NCBI GenBank assembly: GCA_020636075.1
Contig: JACJYO010000009.1
Coordinates: forward strand, 135,001 to 199,000
Length of the DNA: 64,000 bases
From: Lewinellaceae bacterium
GTDB lineage: Bacteria > Bacteroidota > Bacteroidia > Chitinophagales > Saprospiraceae
Direction of reading: 5' to 3'
A model generated the notes under the pieces. The model made no database searches. It had not been told where the DNA came from and worked only from the letters and a program-made list of their open reading frames with translations. Numbering within the stretch: position 1 is the first letter of the stretch; every line of letters starts with the position of its first letter. Shown here piece after piece: positions 34,624 through 42,878 of the stretch. The translations under genes were made by a program, and so were the position numbers.

Positions 34624-35505
34624 AAAACGATACCGAAACCACTACTATCCGTGCCCGTGGTAAGCTGCTGCTTACCGGGGAATACGCCGTGCTCGACGGT
34701 GCGCAGGCGCTTGCGTTGCCGGTGCGCTATGGCCAAACGCTGGAAGTACAGGGGTCATCGGATACGGAAAAATTACATTGGGAAAGTATCGACGAACAAG
34801 GTATAACCTGGTTCAGCGCAGTATTTGCCTTACCGGCGTTCGACTTGCTGGAATTCACCAGCGTTTTCACGGCCGAACGCTTGCAGGGCATCCTGGCCGC
34901 TTGCCGGAAGCAGAATCCGGAGTTCCTTACCGGTACCACAGGTTGGCAGGTCCGCATACGCACGGATTTTCCGCGGCGTTGGGGCCTGGGCACCAGCAGT
35001 ACGCTCATCGCGGCGTTGGCGCGCTGGGCCAGTGTCGATCCGTATGCGGTTTTGTTCGACACCTTCGGCGGCTCTGGCTTACGATATTGCCTGCGCCTTT
35101 GCAGAAGGGCCCCTGGTGTACCGGCTGGAGGAAAAACAACCTCACGTGCAGCCCGTCCATTTTTCACCGGCATTTGCGGCCCAGTTGTGTTTTGTTTTTA
35201 GGCAAAAACAAAACAGCCGCGAGGGTATACAGCGGTACCGCGAACGGGCGCGTGACCAATCGGCGCTGATTGACCAAATTTCTGAATTGACTCAACGCAC
35301 TATTCAGGCTCCCACCTTAGCCGAATTTAACGCCATTATGCTTGAGCACGAGCAATTGATCAGCCGGACGCTCGATCTGCAGCGGGCGCAAGATTTGTAC
35401 TTTCCGGATTTTCCCGGCGTGGTGAAAAGTTTGGGCGCCTGGGGCGGCGACTTTGTGCTGGCCATGAGCGAGCAGACCCCGGCTTGGGTTGCGGACTATT
35501 TTTGA
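34620..35505 (+). pseudogene. GHMP-family kinase, frameshifted at 35079-35080
   Basis: Two overlapping frames together make one GHMP kinase. Frame one (34620-~35078) gives IRARGKLLLTGEYAVLDGAQ, and the ATP loop PRRWGLGTSSTLIAALA. Frame two (~35080-35505) gives YDIACAFAEGPLVYRLEEKQ and ends LGAWGGDFVLAMSEQTPAWV. Joining them by removing one T of TT at 35079-35080 restores FGGSGYDIACA, the expected family sequence. It resembles mevalonate-pathway-type kinases of Bacteroidota. The lesion is a one-base insertion; sequencing error cannot be excluded. Coupled to aroA by a GTGA overlap. Confidence 0.85.
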
Positions 35506-35607
35506 AAAAGGCTTTTCAACTTGTCTGCCGTATCGGGATATGGTTGTCGCCCCGGAATAGTAGCCATCTCATACCGATCCACATTGCTAATTGATAAAGT
35601 AATTTTA

Positions 35608-35676
35608 GCGGTCAGACGACTTCGAGTCGTCAGACCGCGCGTATTGGTCCGACGACTCGAAGTCGTCTGACCAATA
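35608..35676. repeat. Two hairpins of the GGTCnGACGACT family
   Basis: Hairpin 1 at 35608-35638 (GCGGTCAGACGACTTCGAG and its near complement) and hairpin 2 at 35642-35676 (TATTGGTCCGACGACTC, then GAGTCGTCTGACCAATA with one mismatch). The core ACGACTTC/GAAGTCGT recurs in the hairpin at 42826-42862. They lie between the GHMP kinase end and the next gene on the other strand. Confidence 0.88.
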
Positions 35677-35728
35677 ACTACTAACATCATCAGATTTTTA
35701 TGTGAAAATGGAAGAAATGGCTTCCAGG

Positions 35729-37138
35729 TCAGTAATACCGCGCATAAGCAGCAAACAGCCCAACAACTAACGCCAGCGTACTCACTGCCATGACCACTTG
35801 CCTGGTATGGCTAAACCGGAAAAGACCCGGCAAGGACAGCCAGATCAGCGGCAGGATTGGGATGAAATACCGCCCGCTCATGCTCAAAATACGCGGATGT
35901 CCAACCGGCGCCCACATCAGGTACAGTGTGGTGGCCAGACCGATGGCCATCAATGCAGCAATCGAGACAAATACTATCCTCGCCTTGTTGGGAAGTTCGA
36001 CCGGTTGTTTTTGCGCAAATAAAAACAGCGTAGTCAGTACTAGTAGTCCGATTGCCCAACCCGGGAGGTAATTTTTTTCCCAGCCGAATTTTCCGAAATA
36101 ATGCGCACTGATGGCCAGCGCATTTTCGGCAAATGACAGGCTGAGTGTTTTTGCATACTGCCCGGGATTTTCCAGGATAAATAAAAACTGTGCCCCGGGG
36201 TCGACGCCTTCATTGAGCGTGACCTGGCCGGCAAAAAGCGGGTTGTATTGATCTTTGGGCAGAAATAAACTGCTGGTTTGGCTGTTCCAGGTGGCTACAA
36301 TGCCCAGGGCCAGGAGTATCAGACCCAGGGCATACCTGTTCCGATAAGCTGGGTTTTCAAATAGTTTTTTCGGCAACAGCAATGCGAGCAAGGCAACAGG
36401 CGCGTATACAAATTTATTCCAGGCCAAAATTGCAATGCCCAGGGCCAGCCACAGCAGTTGCTTTGGCGTGAGTTTGTCTTCTTTTTCTATTATTTTTCTA
36501 TAAAAAAAGGCGATCGCTAAAAAAGCGACGCCATTCGTTACCACATCGCCGCTGGCGCTGGCATTGACAAACATAGAGCCGGGCAACAGGGCTAAAAACG
36601 CAAAGGCCCATTGGTGTCGGGGCATGATTTCTATCGCTTTTGAAATTAAAACGACCCAAAACAACAGCGCAAAACACCGGATAAGATAGAGGGCGTACAA
36701 TGGTTTTATTTCGAGAAGCAAGCTGATTTTCGCAGCAACAATTTGGGGAAGATAAACCGTAAACGGATAGAGCCCGGTATTTGGGAAATCGGCAAATGTT
36801 TTCACCGGGGAATTCAACGCGATCGCTTTTGCCTGTGCATATTTCCGGGCGGTTTGTTTGGCGCTGTAGTCAAACTTCATGGGCAAGTAGATCGCTTCCA
36901 GTTGACTGATGCTTTCCGGGATCACGCCGCCCAGGCGGTGGTCCTGTTGTTCGCCCCAAAAATGGCCTTCGGCCAAATGGAAGGCCCGTTCGAAATGGTC
37001 CGCTTCGTCGGGTACCTGAAACGGCGGGATCAGGAAAATGATTGCCAGGCCAAAGCTGAGGGCCGTAATCTGGAAAAAATGTACGGGCGAAAGATGGACC
37101 AAGGCTTCCGCGGTAGGGGAATGGCCTGGGTTAATCAT
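35729..37138 (-). CDS. DUF2142-like polytopic membrane protein
   Basis: 469 residues, 10-12 membrane helices. The N-terminal loop IPPFQVPDEADHFERAFHLA is typical of DUF2142 proteins, which resemble GT-C glycosyltransferases; the acidic DEADH would fit a donor-binding Asp-Glu-type motif. ASASGDVVTNGVAFLAIAF and the closing SMSGRYFIPILPLIWLSL fit. Function unknown; a role in surface glycan synthesis is inferred from the family. Not in an operon. Confidence 0.85.
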   Translation of the reverse strand: MINPGHSPTAEALVHLSPVHFFQITALSFGLAIIFLIPPFQVPDEADHFERAFHLAEGHFWGEQQDHRLGGVIPESISQLEAIYLPMKFDYSAKQTARKYAQAKAIALNSPVKTFADFPNTGLYPFTVYLPQIVAAKISLLLEIKPLYALYLIRCFALLFWVVLISKAIEIMPRHQWAFAFLALLPGSMFVNASASGDVVTNGVAFLAIAFFYRKIIEKEDKLTPKQLLWLALGIAILAWNKFVYAPVALLALLLPKKLFENPAYRNRYALGLILLALGIVATWNSQTSSLFLPKDQYNPLFAGQVTLNEGVDPGAQFLFILENPGQYAKTLSLSFAENALAISAHYFGKFGWEKNYLPGWAIGLLVLTTLFLFAQKQPVELPNKARIVFVSIAALMAIGLATTLYLMWAPVGHPRILSMSGRYFIPILPLIWLSLPGLFRFSHTRQVVMAVSTLALVVGLFAAYARYY

Positions 37139-37355
37139 ATTCTTCCGGGTTGCTCCCCGTTAGGATTTTTGACAACATAAAAAATACTTGAGAAAGCTAC
37201 GAACAGGCTAAAAATAGAACTTAAATCGTATCTGGGCAGGTATTCCCCGGGTCAAATGTAGCCGTCTATCGTTTGCTTTCTTTTTCAGATTTTACTGCTA
37301 AACATTGTGGCGGCAAATCAGTTATAACCAGAACATAACTTAACTACAGCATTCC

Positions 37356-38084
37356 ATGCCCACCACCTGGTACGACAGTGTCGTCACAAAAATAGAAGAT
37401 GCCAGTCCGCATGTAAAGCGGTTCTGGCTGGAAACACCCGGCGCGGAACGGCCCGAATTTAAAGCCGGCCAGTTTGTCACCATGGACTTGCCGATTGGCG
37501 AAAAACGCCTGCAGCGCTGGCGCAGTTACTCCATTGCCAGTGCCCCGGCTGACGACTCCAACCTGCTGGAACTTTGCATTGTGAAGGCGCCGGAGGGTTT
37601 GGGTTCCAAATATTTTTTTGAAGAAGTACACCCGGGTTCCACCCTGCGCTGGAAAGGCCCCGATGGCACATTTTGCCTGCCCGAAACGATTAGTAAAGAT
37701 CTGGTACTCATCTGCACGGGCACGGGCGTGGCGCCATTCCGAAGCATGTTGCGCGATCTGCAACATTCCGGCCGTCCGCACCGGAATATCCACCTGATCT
37801 TCGGCACCCGTACCGAAGCGGATATTTTGTACCGGGAAGAATTTGAAGCGCTGGCACGCACCATTCCGGGCTTTCGCTACGATGTGGCACTCTCCCGGCA
37901 GCCCGACTGGCCCGGCTATCAGGGATATGTACACCAGATTTACCTAAAGGAATATGCGGAAAAGCGACCCGATGTCCAGTTTTACATTTGCGGCTGGGGC
38001 AACATGATCGATGAGGCTGTGGCTAACCTGCTGATCAAACTGGGCTATGACCGGACGCAGATTTTGTATGAATTATATGGGTGA
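37356..38084 (+). CDS. Ferredoxin-NADP reductase-like FAD/NAD(P) oxidoreductase
   Basis: 242 residues. FAD domain (1-105) has the RSYSIAS flavin motif (in LQRWRSYSIASAPADDSNLL) and the GPDGTFCLP loop. The NAD(P)-binding domain has CTGTGVAPFRSML, HLIFGTRTEADILYREEF, and YICGWGNMIDEAV near the C-terminus. It ends LGYDRTQILYELYG. No ferredoxin or globin domain is fused. It stands alone, facing the S41 protease. Confidence 0.9.
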   Translation: MPTTWYDSVVTKIEDASPHVKRFWLETPGAERPEFKAGQFVTMDLPIGEKRLQRWRSYSIASAPADDSNLLELCIVKAPEGLGSKYFFEEVHPGSTLRWKGPDGTFCLPETISKDLVLICTGTGVAPFRSMLRDLQHSGRPHRNIHLIFGTRTEADILYREEFEALARTIPGFRYDVALSRQPDWPGYQGYVHQIYLKEYAEKRPDVQFYICGWGNMIDEAVANLLIKLGYDRTQILYELYG

Positions 38085-38098
38085 GGACAGTCCGCCTT

Positions 38099-38164
38099 TT
38101 TCACCACGGAGACACAGAGGGCACGGAGTTTTTGCTCCGTGCCCTCTGTGTCTCCGTGGTGAAA
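38099..38164. repeat. Perfect 30-bp inverted repeat between convergent genes
   Basis: Left arm 38099-38128 (TTTCACCACGGAGACACAGA then GGGCACGGAG) and right arm 38135-38164 are perfect reverse complements with a six-base loop TTTTTG. It fills the gap between the stop codons of the reductase and the S41 protease and can act as a two-way terminator. A related word (ACGAAGACACGAAGAC) lies at 32261-32276. Confidence 0.95.
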
Positions 38165-38195
38165 TTTGAAATATTTCCCTCCATTAGGGGGAACA

Positions 38196-39821
38196 CTATC
38201 CCGCCAAAATAGACTTGTACTTCGCTCCGTCGTTCAGCAATTTCACGGCGGCATCCACTTCCGGATCGTTCTTCAGGCTTTTGCGCACTTTGCCGCGTTG
38301 GAAAAACACGCGCCCCACGAGCTCCTGTTCAATTTCGTGCAGGATGCGGGCTTTGCTTTTGACCATTTCACCTTTTTTCTCGGCTTTGATCTTGTTTTCC
38401 ATCGCCTGAATATCAGCACCGATAGGGAAATTTTCGCTGGTAGCCAGGGTGCTGAGTTCCTTCAGTTTCTTCTCCGAAGCGCTTTCGTATTCGAAGTTTT
38501 TGCTTTGAACAAAGCGGTTGAAATCGTCCCAATCGGTAAATTCAAACGTTTCGATCGAGTCAATTTTAGGTTGCTTGAGCATCCACTCGGTAGCGTAGTC
38601 AAAAATGATGTTTTGGTCGAGCAGGGCATGTACAATGCCGGTAGCCGTGTCTACGGGCAGGAAAATGTCGGGCGCGACGCCACCACCGTCGAGCACACGA
38701 CGACCGTTGTGGGTTTTAAAGGCTGCGCGTTCGGAATCGGGGATGTGCACCGGCTCGCCGTTTTTGTAACGCACCGCCTGGATGCAGCGCCCCGAAGGGA
38801 TGTAATATTTGGCAGTGGTCAGTTTGATCTTGGCGTTGTAACCGACGTCTTTGGTGTTTTGCACCAGGCCTTTGCCATAGCTGCGCTGGCCCATGAGTAC
38901 GCCCCGGTCGGTGTCCTGAATAGAGCCGCAGACGATCTCACTGGCCGAAGCACTCATTTTATTGATCAGCACAACCACCGGGATGTCCTTGTCGATAGGG
39001 CTGTGCAAGGTGTTGAAACTGCGATCCCATTCCGGCACTTTGCCTTTGGTGCTGACGATAAATTCGCCTTTCGGCAAAAACACATTGGCCACATTGACCG
39101 CTTCGTTCAACAAGCCGCCGCCGTTTTCGCGCAGGTCGAGGATCACGCCTTTCAAATCGGGGTTTTTGCGCTTGAGTTCCTGCAGTGCGTTGGCCACGTT
39201 TTCTCCGGCAGCACGGGTGAAGGTGCTCAAATAAATATAACCGATGCCCTGGTCGACGATGCCGGAGTGCGGCACGTTTTGCGATTCAATTTCGCCGCGC
39301 TCGAGGGTAATGCGCTGGTTTTTGCTTTCGCCGGGGCGTTTTACTTCCAGGTCGATTTTGGTGCCGGGCACTCCGCGCAAAAAGGCCATCACATCATCTT
39401 TGCTGCGGCCTTTGGCGCTTTGGCCATCAACGGTGAGGATGGCATCGCCCACTTTGAGCCCTGATTTGTGGGCAGGGCTGTCTTCGAAAATTTCGGTGAT
39501 CACCACCCAGTCGCCCATCTGTTTGGCTTCAGCGCCCACGCTGTTGTACCGGCCGTCGTAGAGGTAGCGGTAGCCCTCGATATCCGTTTCGGAAATATAA
39601 TTGGTGAACGGGTCGAGGCCGCCGAGCATGGCATCCATGCCGGAGCGCATGAGTTTGCCGGGGTCCAGTTCATCCACGTAACCGTGGTTGATTTCTTTGT
39701 AGGCGTTGGTGAAAATTTCGAGGTTTTTGATGATCTCAAAGTACTTGTTGTCCTCAAATCCTTTGAAAGCAAACAGGCCGGCCGCAGCCAGGCAGATCAA
39801 CAGAAAAATTCGTTTGTGCAT
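38196..39821 (-). CDS. S41 family C-terminal processing protease (CtpA/Prc-like)
   Basis: 541 residues from ATG at 39821, giving the signal MHKRIFLLICLAAAGLFAF; a frame from 39854 would add 11 residues encoded by repeat-like sequence. The parts are an N-terminal helical segment, a PDZ domain (about 90-165, VVITEIFEDSPAHKSGLKVG), and the S41 catalytic domain with nucleophile Ser in LINKMSASASEIVCGSIQD and Lys in GQRSYGKGLVQNT. The C-terminal helical region follows. It is a periplasmic protease. A -10 box (39993-40000) lies about 170 bases upstream. Confidence 0.94.
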   Translation of the reverse strand: MHKRIFLLICLAAAGLFAFKGFEDNKYFEIIKNLEIFTNAYKEINHGYVDELDPGKLMRSGMDAMLGGLDPFTNYISETDIEGYRYLYDGRYNSVGAEAKQMGDWVVITEIFEDSPAHKSGLKVGDAILTVDGQSAKGRSKDDVMAFLRGVPGTKIDLEVKRPGESKNQRITLERGEIESQNVPHSGIVDQGIGYIYLSTFTRAAGENVANALQELKRKNPDLKGVILDLRENGGGLLNEAVNVANVFLPKGEFIVSTKGKVPEWDRSFNTLHSPIDKDIPVVVLINKMSASASEIVCGSIQDTDRGVLMGQRSYGKGLVQNTKDVGYNAKIKLTTAKYYIPSGRCIQAVRYKNGEPVHIPDSERAAFKTHNGRRVLDGGGVAPDIFLPVDTATGIVHALLDQNIIFDYATEWMLKQPKIDSIETFEFTDWDDFNRFVQSKNFEYESASEKKLKELSTLATSENFPIGADIQAMENKIKAEKKGEMVKSKARILHEIEQELVGRVFFQRGKVRKSLKNDPEVDAAVKLLNDGAKYKSILAG

Positions 39822-39854
39822 AATTTTTAGGTTACTGGTTTGAGGGTTGCCCAC

Positions 39855-39891
39855 TTTTCAAATTTCAAATTTTTCTTTTCAAATTTCAAAT
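39855..39891. repeat. 37-bp AT-rich dispersed repeat
   Basis: The 37 bases from TTTTCAAATTTCAAATTTTT to TTTCAAAT match 35 of 37 positions to the minus strand of 62692-62728, inside the beta-helix gene, with a further variant at 62630-62667. Here it lies in the leader of the S41 protease gene. Confidence 0.85.
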
Positions 39892-39992
39892 TCAAGAAAC
39901 TTCACTACACCGGGCACATCCTTTTTATTTAAACTTTGAAAAGGGTTTTGCCCAAAATAGCGCGGTTGAACAGGGTCGTTTTTATTTTCCGA

Positions 39993-40000
39993 CAAAACTA
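39993..40000 (-). promoter_or_regulatory. -10 box of the S41 protease gene
   Basis: TAGTTTTG on the minus strand matches TAnnTTTG. The leader to the start at 39821 would carry the AT-rich repeat. Confidence 0.5.
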
Positions 40001-40073
40001 CGGGCAAATGCCGCGTATTCGTGGAAACGGATGTTTTTTTTGAGTCAAAAAGGGTATCGGAATTCGTATCAAA

Positions 40074-40832
40074 TCAGCCCAAAAACTGCCGCAGCACTGC
40101 CAGCAATGCCTCCGGTTTATCGGCATGCACCCAGTGTCCGGCGCCTTCGATCGTTGCAATTTCGGCCTGCGGAAACAGGGACTTGATTAACGCAAAATCA
40201 CTGTCTTTGATATACGCAGACTTGCTGCCGCGGATAAAAAGTACGGGTTTGTCAAATGCCGGGCCACTGACGCCGCCCAGAATGTCCGGATAGGCCTTCC
40301 AGAGTACGGGCAGGTTCATTTTCCAGGCGTAGCTCCCGTCGGTGTTCCGGGTAATGTTTTTTAGTAAAAACTGGCGTACGCCAAATTCGGGAATGCTCTT
40401 TTTGAGCAGATCATCCGCTTCCTGCCGGGTGTTGACCCGGCTCAGGTCCAACCCCAGCAAGGCTTCGTAAATATCGCTATGATTGTCCGACGCCGGCCCA
40501 GGGGCGATATCGACAACCACAAGTTTGTCTACCATGTCGGGGTATTCCAGGGCAAACTGCATGGCCACCTTGCCGCCCATGGAATGTCCGATGAGTACCG
40601 TGGAAAAGATCCAGTGGTGTTCGAGGAAGGCTTTCAGGTCTTCGGCCATTTCGGGGTAGGTATGGCTGGGCAGGTGCGGTGACCGGCCGTGGTTGCGCAG
40701 GTCGGGTGTGATCACGAGGTGATGGTCGGCCAATGCCTTGGCCACTGTTTGCCAATTGTCGGAAAAACCGAAGAGGCCGTGCAGGATTACGATGGGGTCG
40801 CCCTGTCCAAATTCGCGTGCAAATAATTCCAT
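40074..40832 (-). CDS. Alpha/beta hydrolase
   Basis: 252 residues from MELFAREFGQGDPIVILHGL; an in-frame ATG seven codons earlier is possible. Features: oxyanion region HGLFGFSDNWQTVAKALADH, nucleophile elbow GHSMGGKVAMQFA, Asp in VLFIRGSKSAYIKDSD, and catalytic His in IEGAGHWVHADKP. The arrangement resembles YbfF-type esterases. No signal peptide. It is divergent from the TPR lipoprotein gene. Confidence 0.92.
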   Translation of the reverse strand: MELFAREFGQGDPIVILHGLFGFSDNWQTVAKALADHHLVITPDLRNHGRSPHLPSHTYPEMAEDLKAFLEHHWIFSTVLIGHSMGGKVAMQFALEYPDMVDKLVVVDIAPGPASDNHSDIYEALLGLDLSRVNTRQEADDLLKKSIPEFGVRQFLLKNITRNTDGSYAWKMNLPVLWKAYPDILGGVSGPAFDKPVLFIRGSKSAYIKDSDFALIKSLFPQAEIATIEGAGHWVHADKPEALLAVLRQFLG

Positions 40833-40889
40833 GATGCCGGTGTATCCCTTCAAAACGAAGCCCGGGTTTTATTGTTTACCCAGGGATGC

Positions 40890-40897
40890 TACTTTTG
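40890..40897 (+). promoter_or_regulatory. -10 box of the TPR lipoprotein gene
   Basis: TACTTTTG matches TAnnTTTG, with TTG at 40872-40874 about 17 bases upstream as a possible -33 element. It supports the start at 40933 rather than an in-frame ATG at 40738. Confidence 0.6.
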
Positions 40898-40932
40898 TAC
40901 CCTATGTTTTTTCAGAAATTTCTCCAAACACA

Positions 40933-41943
40933 ATGCTACGGACTGTACTGATTTTCCTGACAAGCGCCTTCCTGCTCGCGGCGGGCGGTTGTAAAAGCGA
41001 TTCCAAAGATCAACAAAATGCGGGTGCGGAGGTAGATCCCGAGCTGGGCCGGCTGAATGCCTTACTGGTTCAGGATCCGAACAATGACTCGCTGCTCTAC
41101 CGGCGCGCCGAAGTGTATTACAATCTCGATGGCTTCGATGAAGCGCTACACGACCTGAATGCAGCCATAAAAATTGACTCGCTCCATCCGCAATACTATC
41201 ATTTGCTGGCCGATGTATATCTGGATTATGCCCGGCCCAACGATTCCAAACGCGCAATCGATGTGCTGCTTACGGCAGCGTATAAGTTTCCGGGGCGGAT
41301 CCCGACGTTGCTGAAACTGAGCGAGTTTCAGCTGATCGTCCGCCAGCACGACGATGCCCTTGCCACTCTCGACAAGATCCTGCAAAAAGACCCGCAAAAT
41401 GCCGAGGCTTTTTTCATGGCGGGCCGGGTTGCACTGGATACAGGCGACACTACGCGCGCCATTGCCGCCTTGCAAAAGTCGGTGCAATACGATGCCGACA
41501 ACTCTGACGCCTGGCGCTTTTTGGGGCGTATTTTCTCCAACCGGAACAATCCTGTGGCGATACAGTATTTTGACAATGCGCTGCGGGTTGATTCCAATGA
41601 CCTGGAATCCCGGGAATACAAAGGTGCGTTTTACAAACGGCGCGGCGAATTTGACCGGGCATTTGAAGTGTACCGGGATATCGTGGTGCGCAACCCGGAT
41701 TATTCCAATGCCTACTTCGACATGGGCATGATTTATCTGGAGATGGATTCCCTGCAAAAGGCCTACGACCATTTTGACCTGGCCATCAAAACCGACCCGC
41801 TTTTTGTAATGGCCTACTATTACCGCGGTCATACCTCGGAACTGGAGGGCAATATCGATGCTGCAAAAGCCGACTACCAGCAGGCTAGTGGTATGGCGCC
41901 AAATTATGCAGAACCCAGGGCAGCGCTGGAACGGTTGAAGTAG
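40933..41943 (+). CDS. TPR-repeat lipoprotein
   Basis: 336 residues from ATG 40933. The signal is MLRTVLIFLTSAFLLAAGGC with a lipobox Cys at residue 20. Seven to eight tetratricopeptide repeats follow, for example DSLLYRRAEVYYNLDGFDEA, AEAFFMAGRVALDTGDTTRA and YSNAYFDMGMIYLEMDSLQK. It is a periplasm-facing scaffold of unknown partner. Its TAG stop is the first base triplet of a repeat element (TAGGGGCGACC). An in-frame extension upstream is not supported because it precedes the promoter. Confidence 0.88.
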   Translation: MLRTVLIFLTSAFLLAAGGCKSDSKDQQNAGAEVDPELGRLNALLVQDPNNDSLLYRRAEVYYNLDGFDEALHDLNAAIKIDSLHPQYYHLLADVYLDYARPNDSKRAIDVLLTAAYKFPGRIPTLLKLSEFQLIVRQHDDALATLDKILQKDPQNAEAFFMAGRVALDTGDTTRAIAALQKSVQYDADNSDAWRFLGRIFSNRNNPVAIQYFDNALRVDSNDLESREYKGAFYKRRGEFDRAFEVYRDIVVRNPDYSNAYFDMGMIYLEMDSLQKAYDHFDLAIKTDPLFVMAYYYRGHTSELEGNIDAAKADYQQASGMAPNYAEPRAALERLK

Positions 41944-42028
41944 GGGCGACCCTTGCGGTCGCCCTGGTGGTCGCCCTGATTAATGGCAGACCTCCATTTA
42001 CCGGGGGCAGCCGCAAGGGCCGCCCCTA
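41941..42028. repeat. TAGGGGCGACCC inverted repeat at a stop codon
   Basis: Left arm 41941-41966 (TAGGGGCGACCCTTGCGGTC) and right arm 42003-42028 (GCCGCAAGGGCCGCCCCTA) are imperfect reverse complements, about 22 of 26. The TAG at the left end is the stop codon of the TPR lipoprotein. The loop repeats GGTCGCCCT. Confidence 0.85.
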
Positions 42029-42072
42029 CAGGAGATCCAATCATCAATAACCAACAGCCAACAGCAGAAAAA

Positions 42073-42762
42073 ATGCCCACCTACGCCATTGGTGATATAC
42101 ACGGGTGCAATCGCACCTTCGAGACGTTGCTGGAGCGATTGCCGCTGCAGGATGGGGATGCGTTGATCCTGATTGGCGATTTGATCGATCGGGGGCCCGA
42201 TTCCAAAGGCGTGATTGATACAGTTTTTCGCCTCCGAAGAAACGGCCATCCTGTCACCTGTTTGCGCGGCAACCACGAGCAGTTGTTGCTCAATGGGCTG
42301 TTGCATCCCGATAAAATTGAGTTGTGGTTGTTCAACGGAGGGCTTCAAACGCTGGAGAGTTTTGGGGTTAAACACTTGCTCGGTATTCCGGAGCGCTACC
42401 TCAATTTTTTCCAGGCAATGCCGCACTGGTATGAAACCCAGGAGTTCCTGTGCGTACACGCCGGTCTCAATTTTACCCGCCCCAACCCACTCGACGAACA
42501 CTACAGCTTGCTCTGGATCCGGCGCTGGTACGATGATATAGACTACAATTGGCTGGGCGACCGCATTGTGCTGCACGGCCATACCCCCCTTGAACTGGCA
42601 ACCATTCAAGCGCAACGAACCAACCTGGCCGCCAACCGGTATCTCAATCTCGACAACGGCTGTGTGTATGCCTTGCGGCAACACGACCGACCGGATTTGG
42701 GTCGCCTTGTGGCCTTTTGCCTGGATACCCGGGAACTCATTTGGCAGAATTGTGTTGATTAA
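42073..42762 (+). CDS. Serine/threonine-type metallophosphatase
   Basis: 229 residues from ATG 42073, where MPTYAIGDIHG begins the domain; an earlier in-frame ATG is inside repeat sequence. PPP-type motifs are complete: GDIHG, GDLIDRGPDS, LRGNHEQLL, and the histidine HGHTPLE near 175. Such enzymes dephosphorylate Ser/Thr or diadenosine tetraphosphate; the substrate is unknown. Short words AACAGCCAACAG just upstream belong to the same repeat vocabulary. Confidence 0.92.
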   Translation: MPTYAIGDIHGCNRTFETLLERLPLQDGDALILIGDLIDRGPDSKGVIDTVFRLRRNGHPVTCLRGNHEQLLLNGLLHPDKIELWLFNGGLQTLESFGVKHLLGIPERYLNFFQAMPHWYETQEFLCVHAGLNFTRPNPLDEHYSLLWIRRWYDDIDYNWLGDRIVLHGHTPLELATIQAQRTNLAANRYLNLDNGCVYALRQHDRPDLGRLVAFCLDTRELIWQNCVD

Positions 42763-42792
42763 CAAACCCTTTTTCAGGCGCTTGCAAACGCG

Positions 42793-42800
42793 TATCTTTG
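42793..42800 (+). promoter_or_regulatory. -10 box of mnmG
   Basis: TATCTTTG matches TAnnTTTG. The transcript start would fall near 42807, so the palindrome at 42826-42862 is in the mnmG leader. Confidence 0.6.
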
Positions 42801-42825
42801 CAGCCCTTTTTAGGGTACCTGCTCA

Positions 42826-42862
42826 TTACTGGTCCTACGACTTCAAGTCGTAGGACCAGTAA
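42826..42862. repeat. Perfect 18-bp palindrome in the mnmG leader
   Basis: TTACTGGTCCTACGACTT, one-base loop C, then the exact reverse complement. It shares the core ACGACTTC(G/A)AGTCGT with the hairpins at 35608-35676 and ends 16 bases before the mnmG start, so it could affect translation. Confidence 0.93.
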
Positions 42863-42878
42863 AAACACTCGAACTCAA

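Noticed and set aside
42798..42878. Longer mnmG start at 42798
   Set aside because: It would translate the leader palindrome; the FAD-binding N-terminus starts directly at 42879 and the promoter is at 42793.
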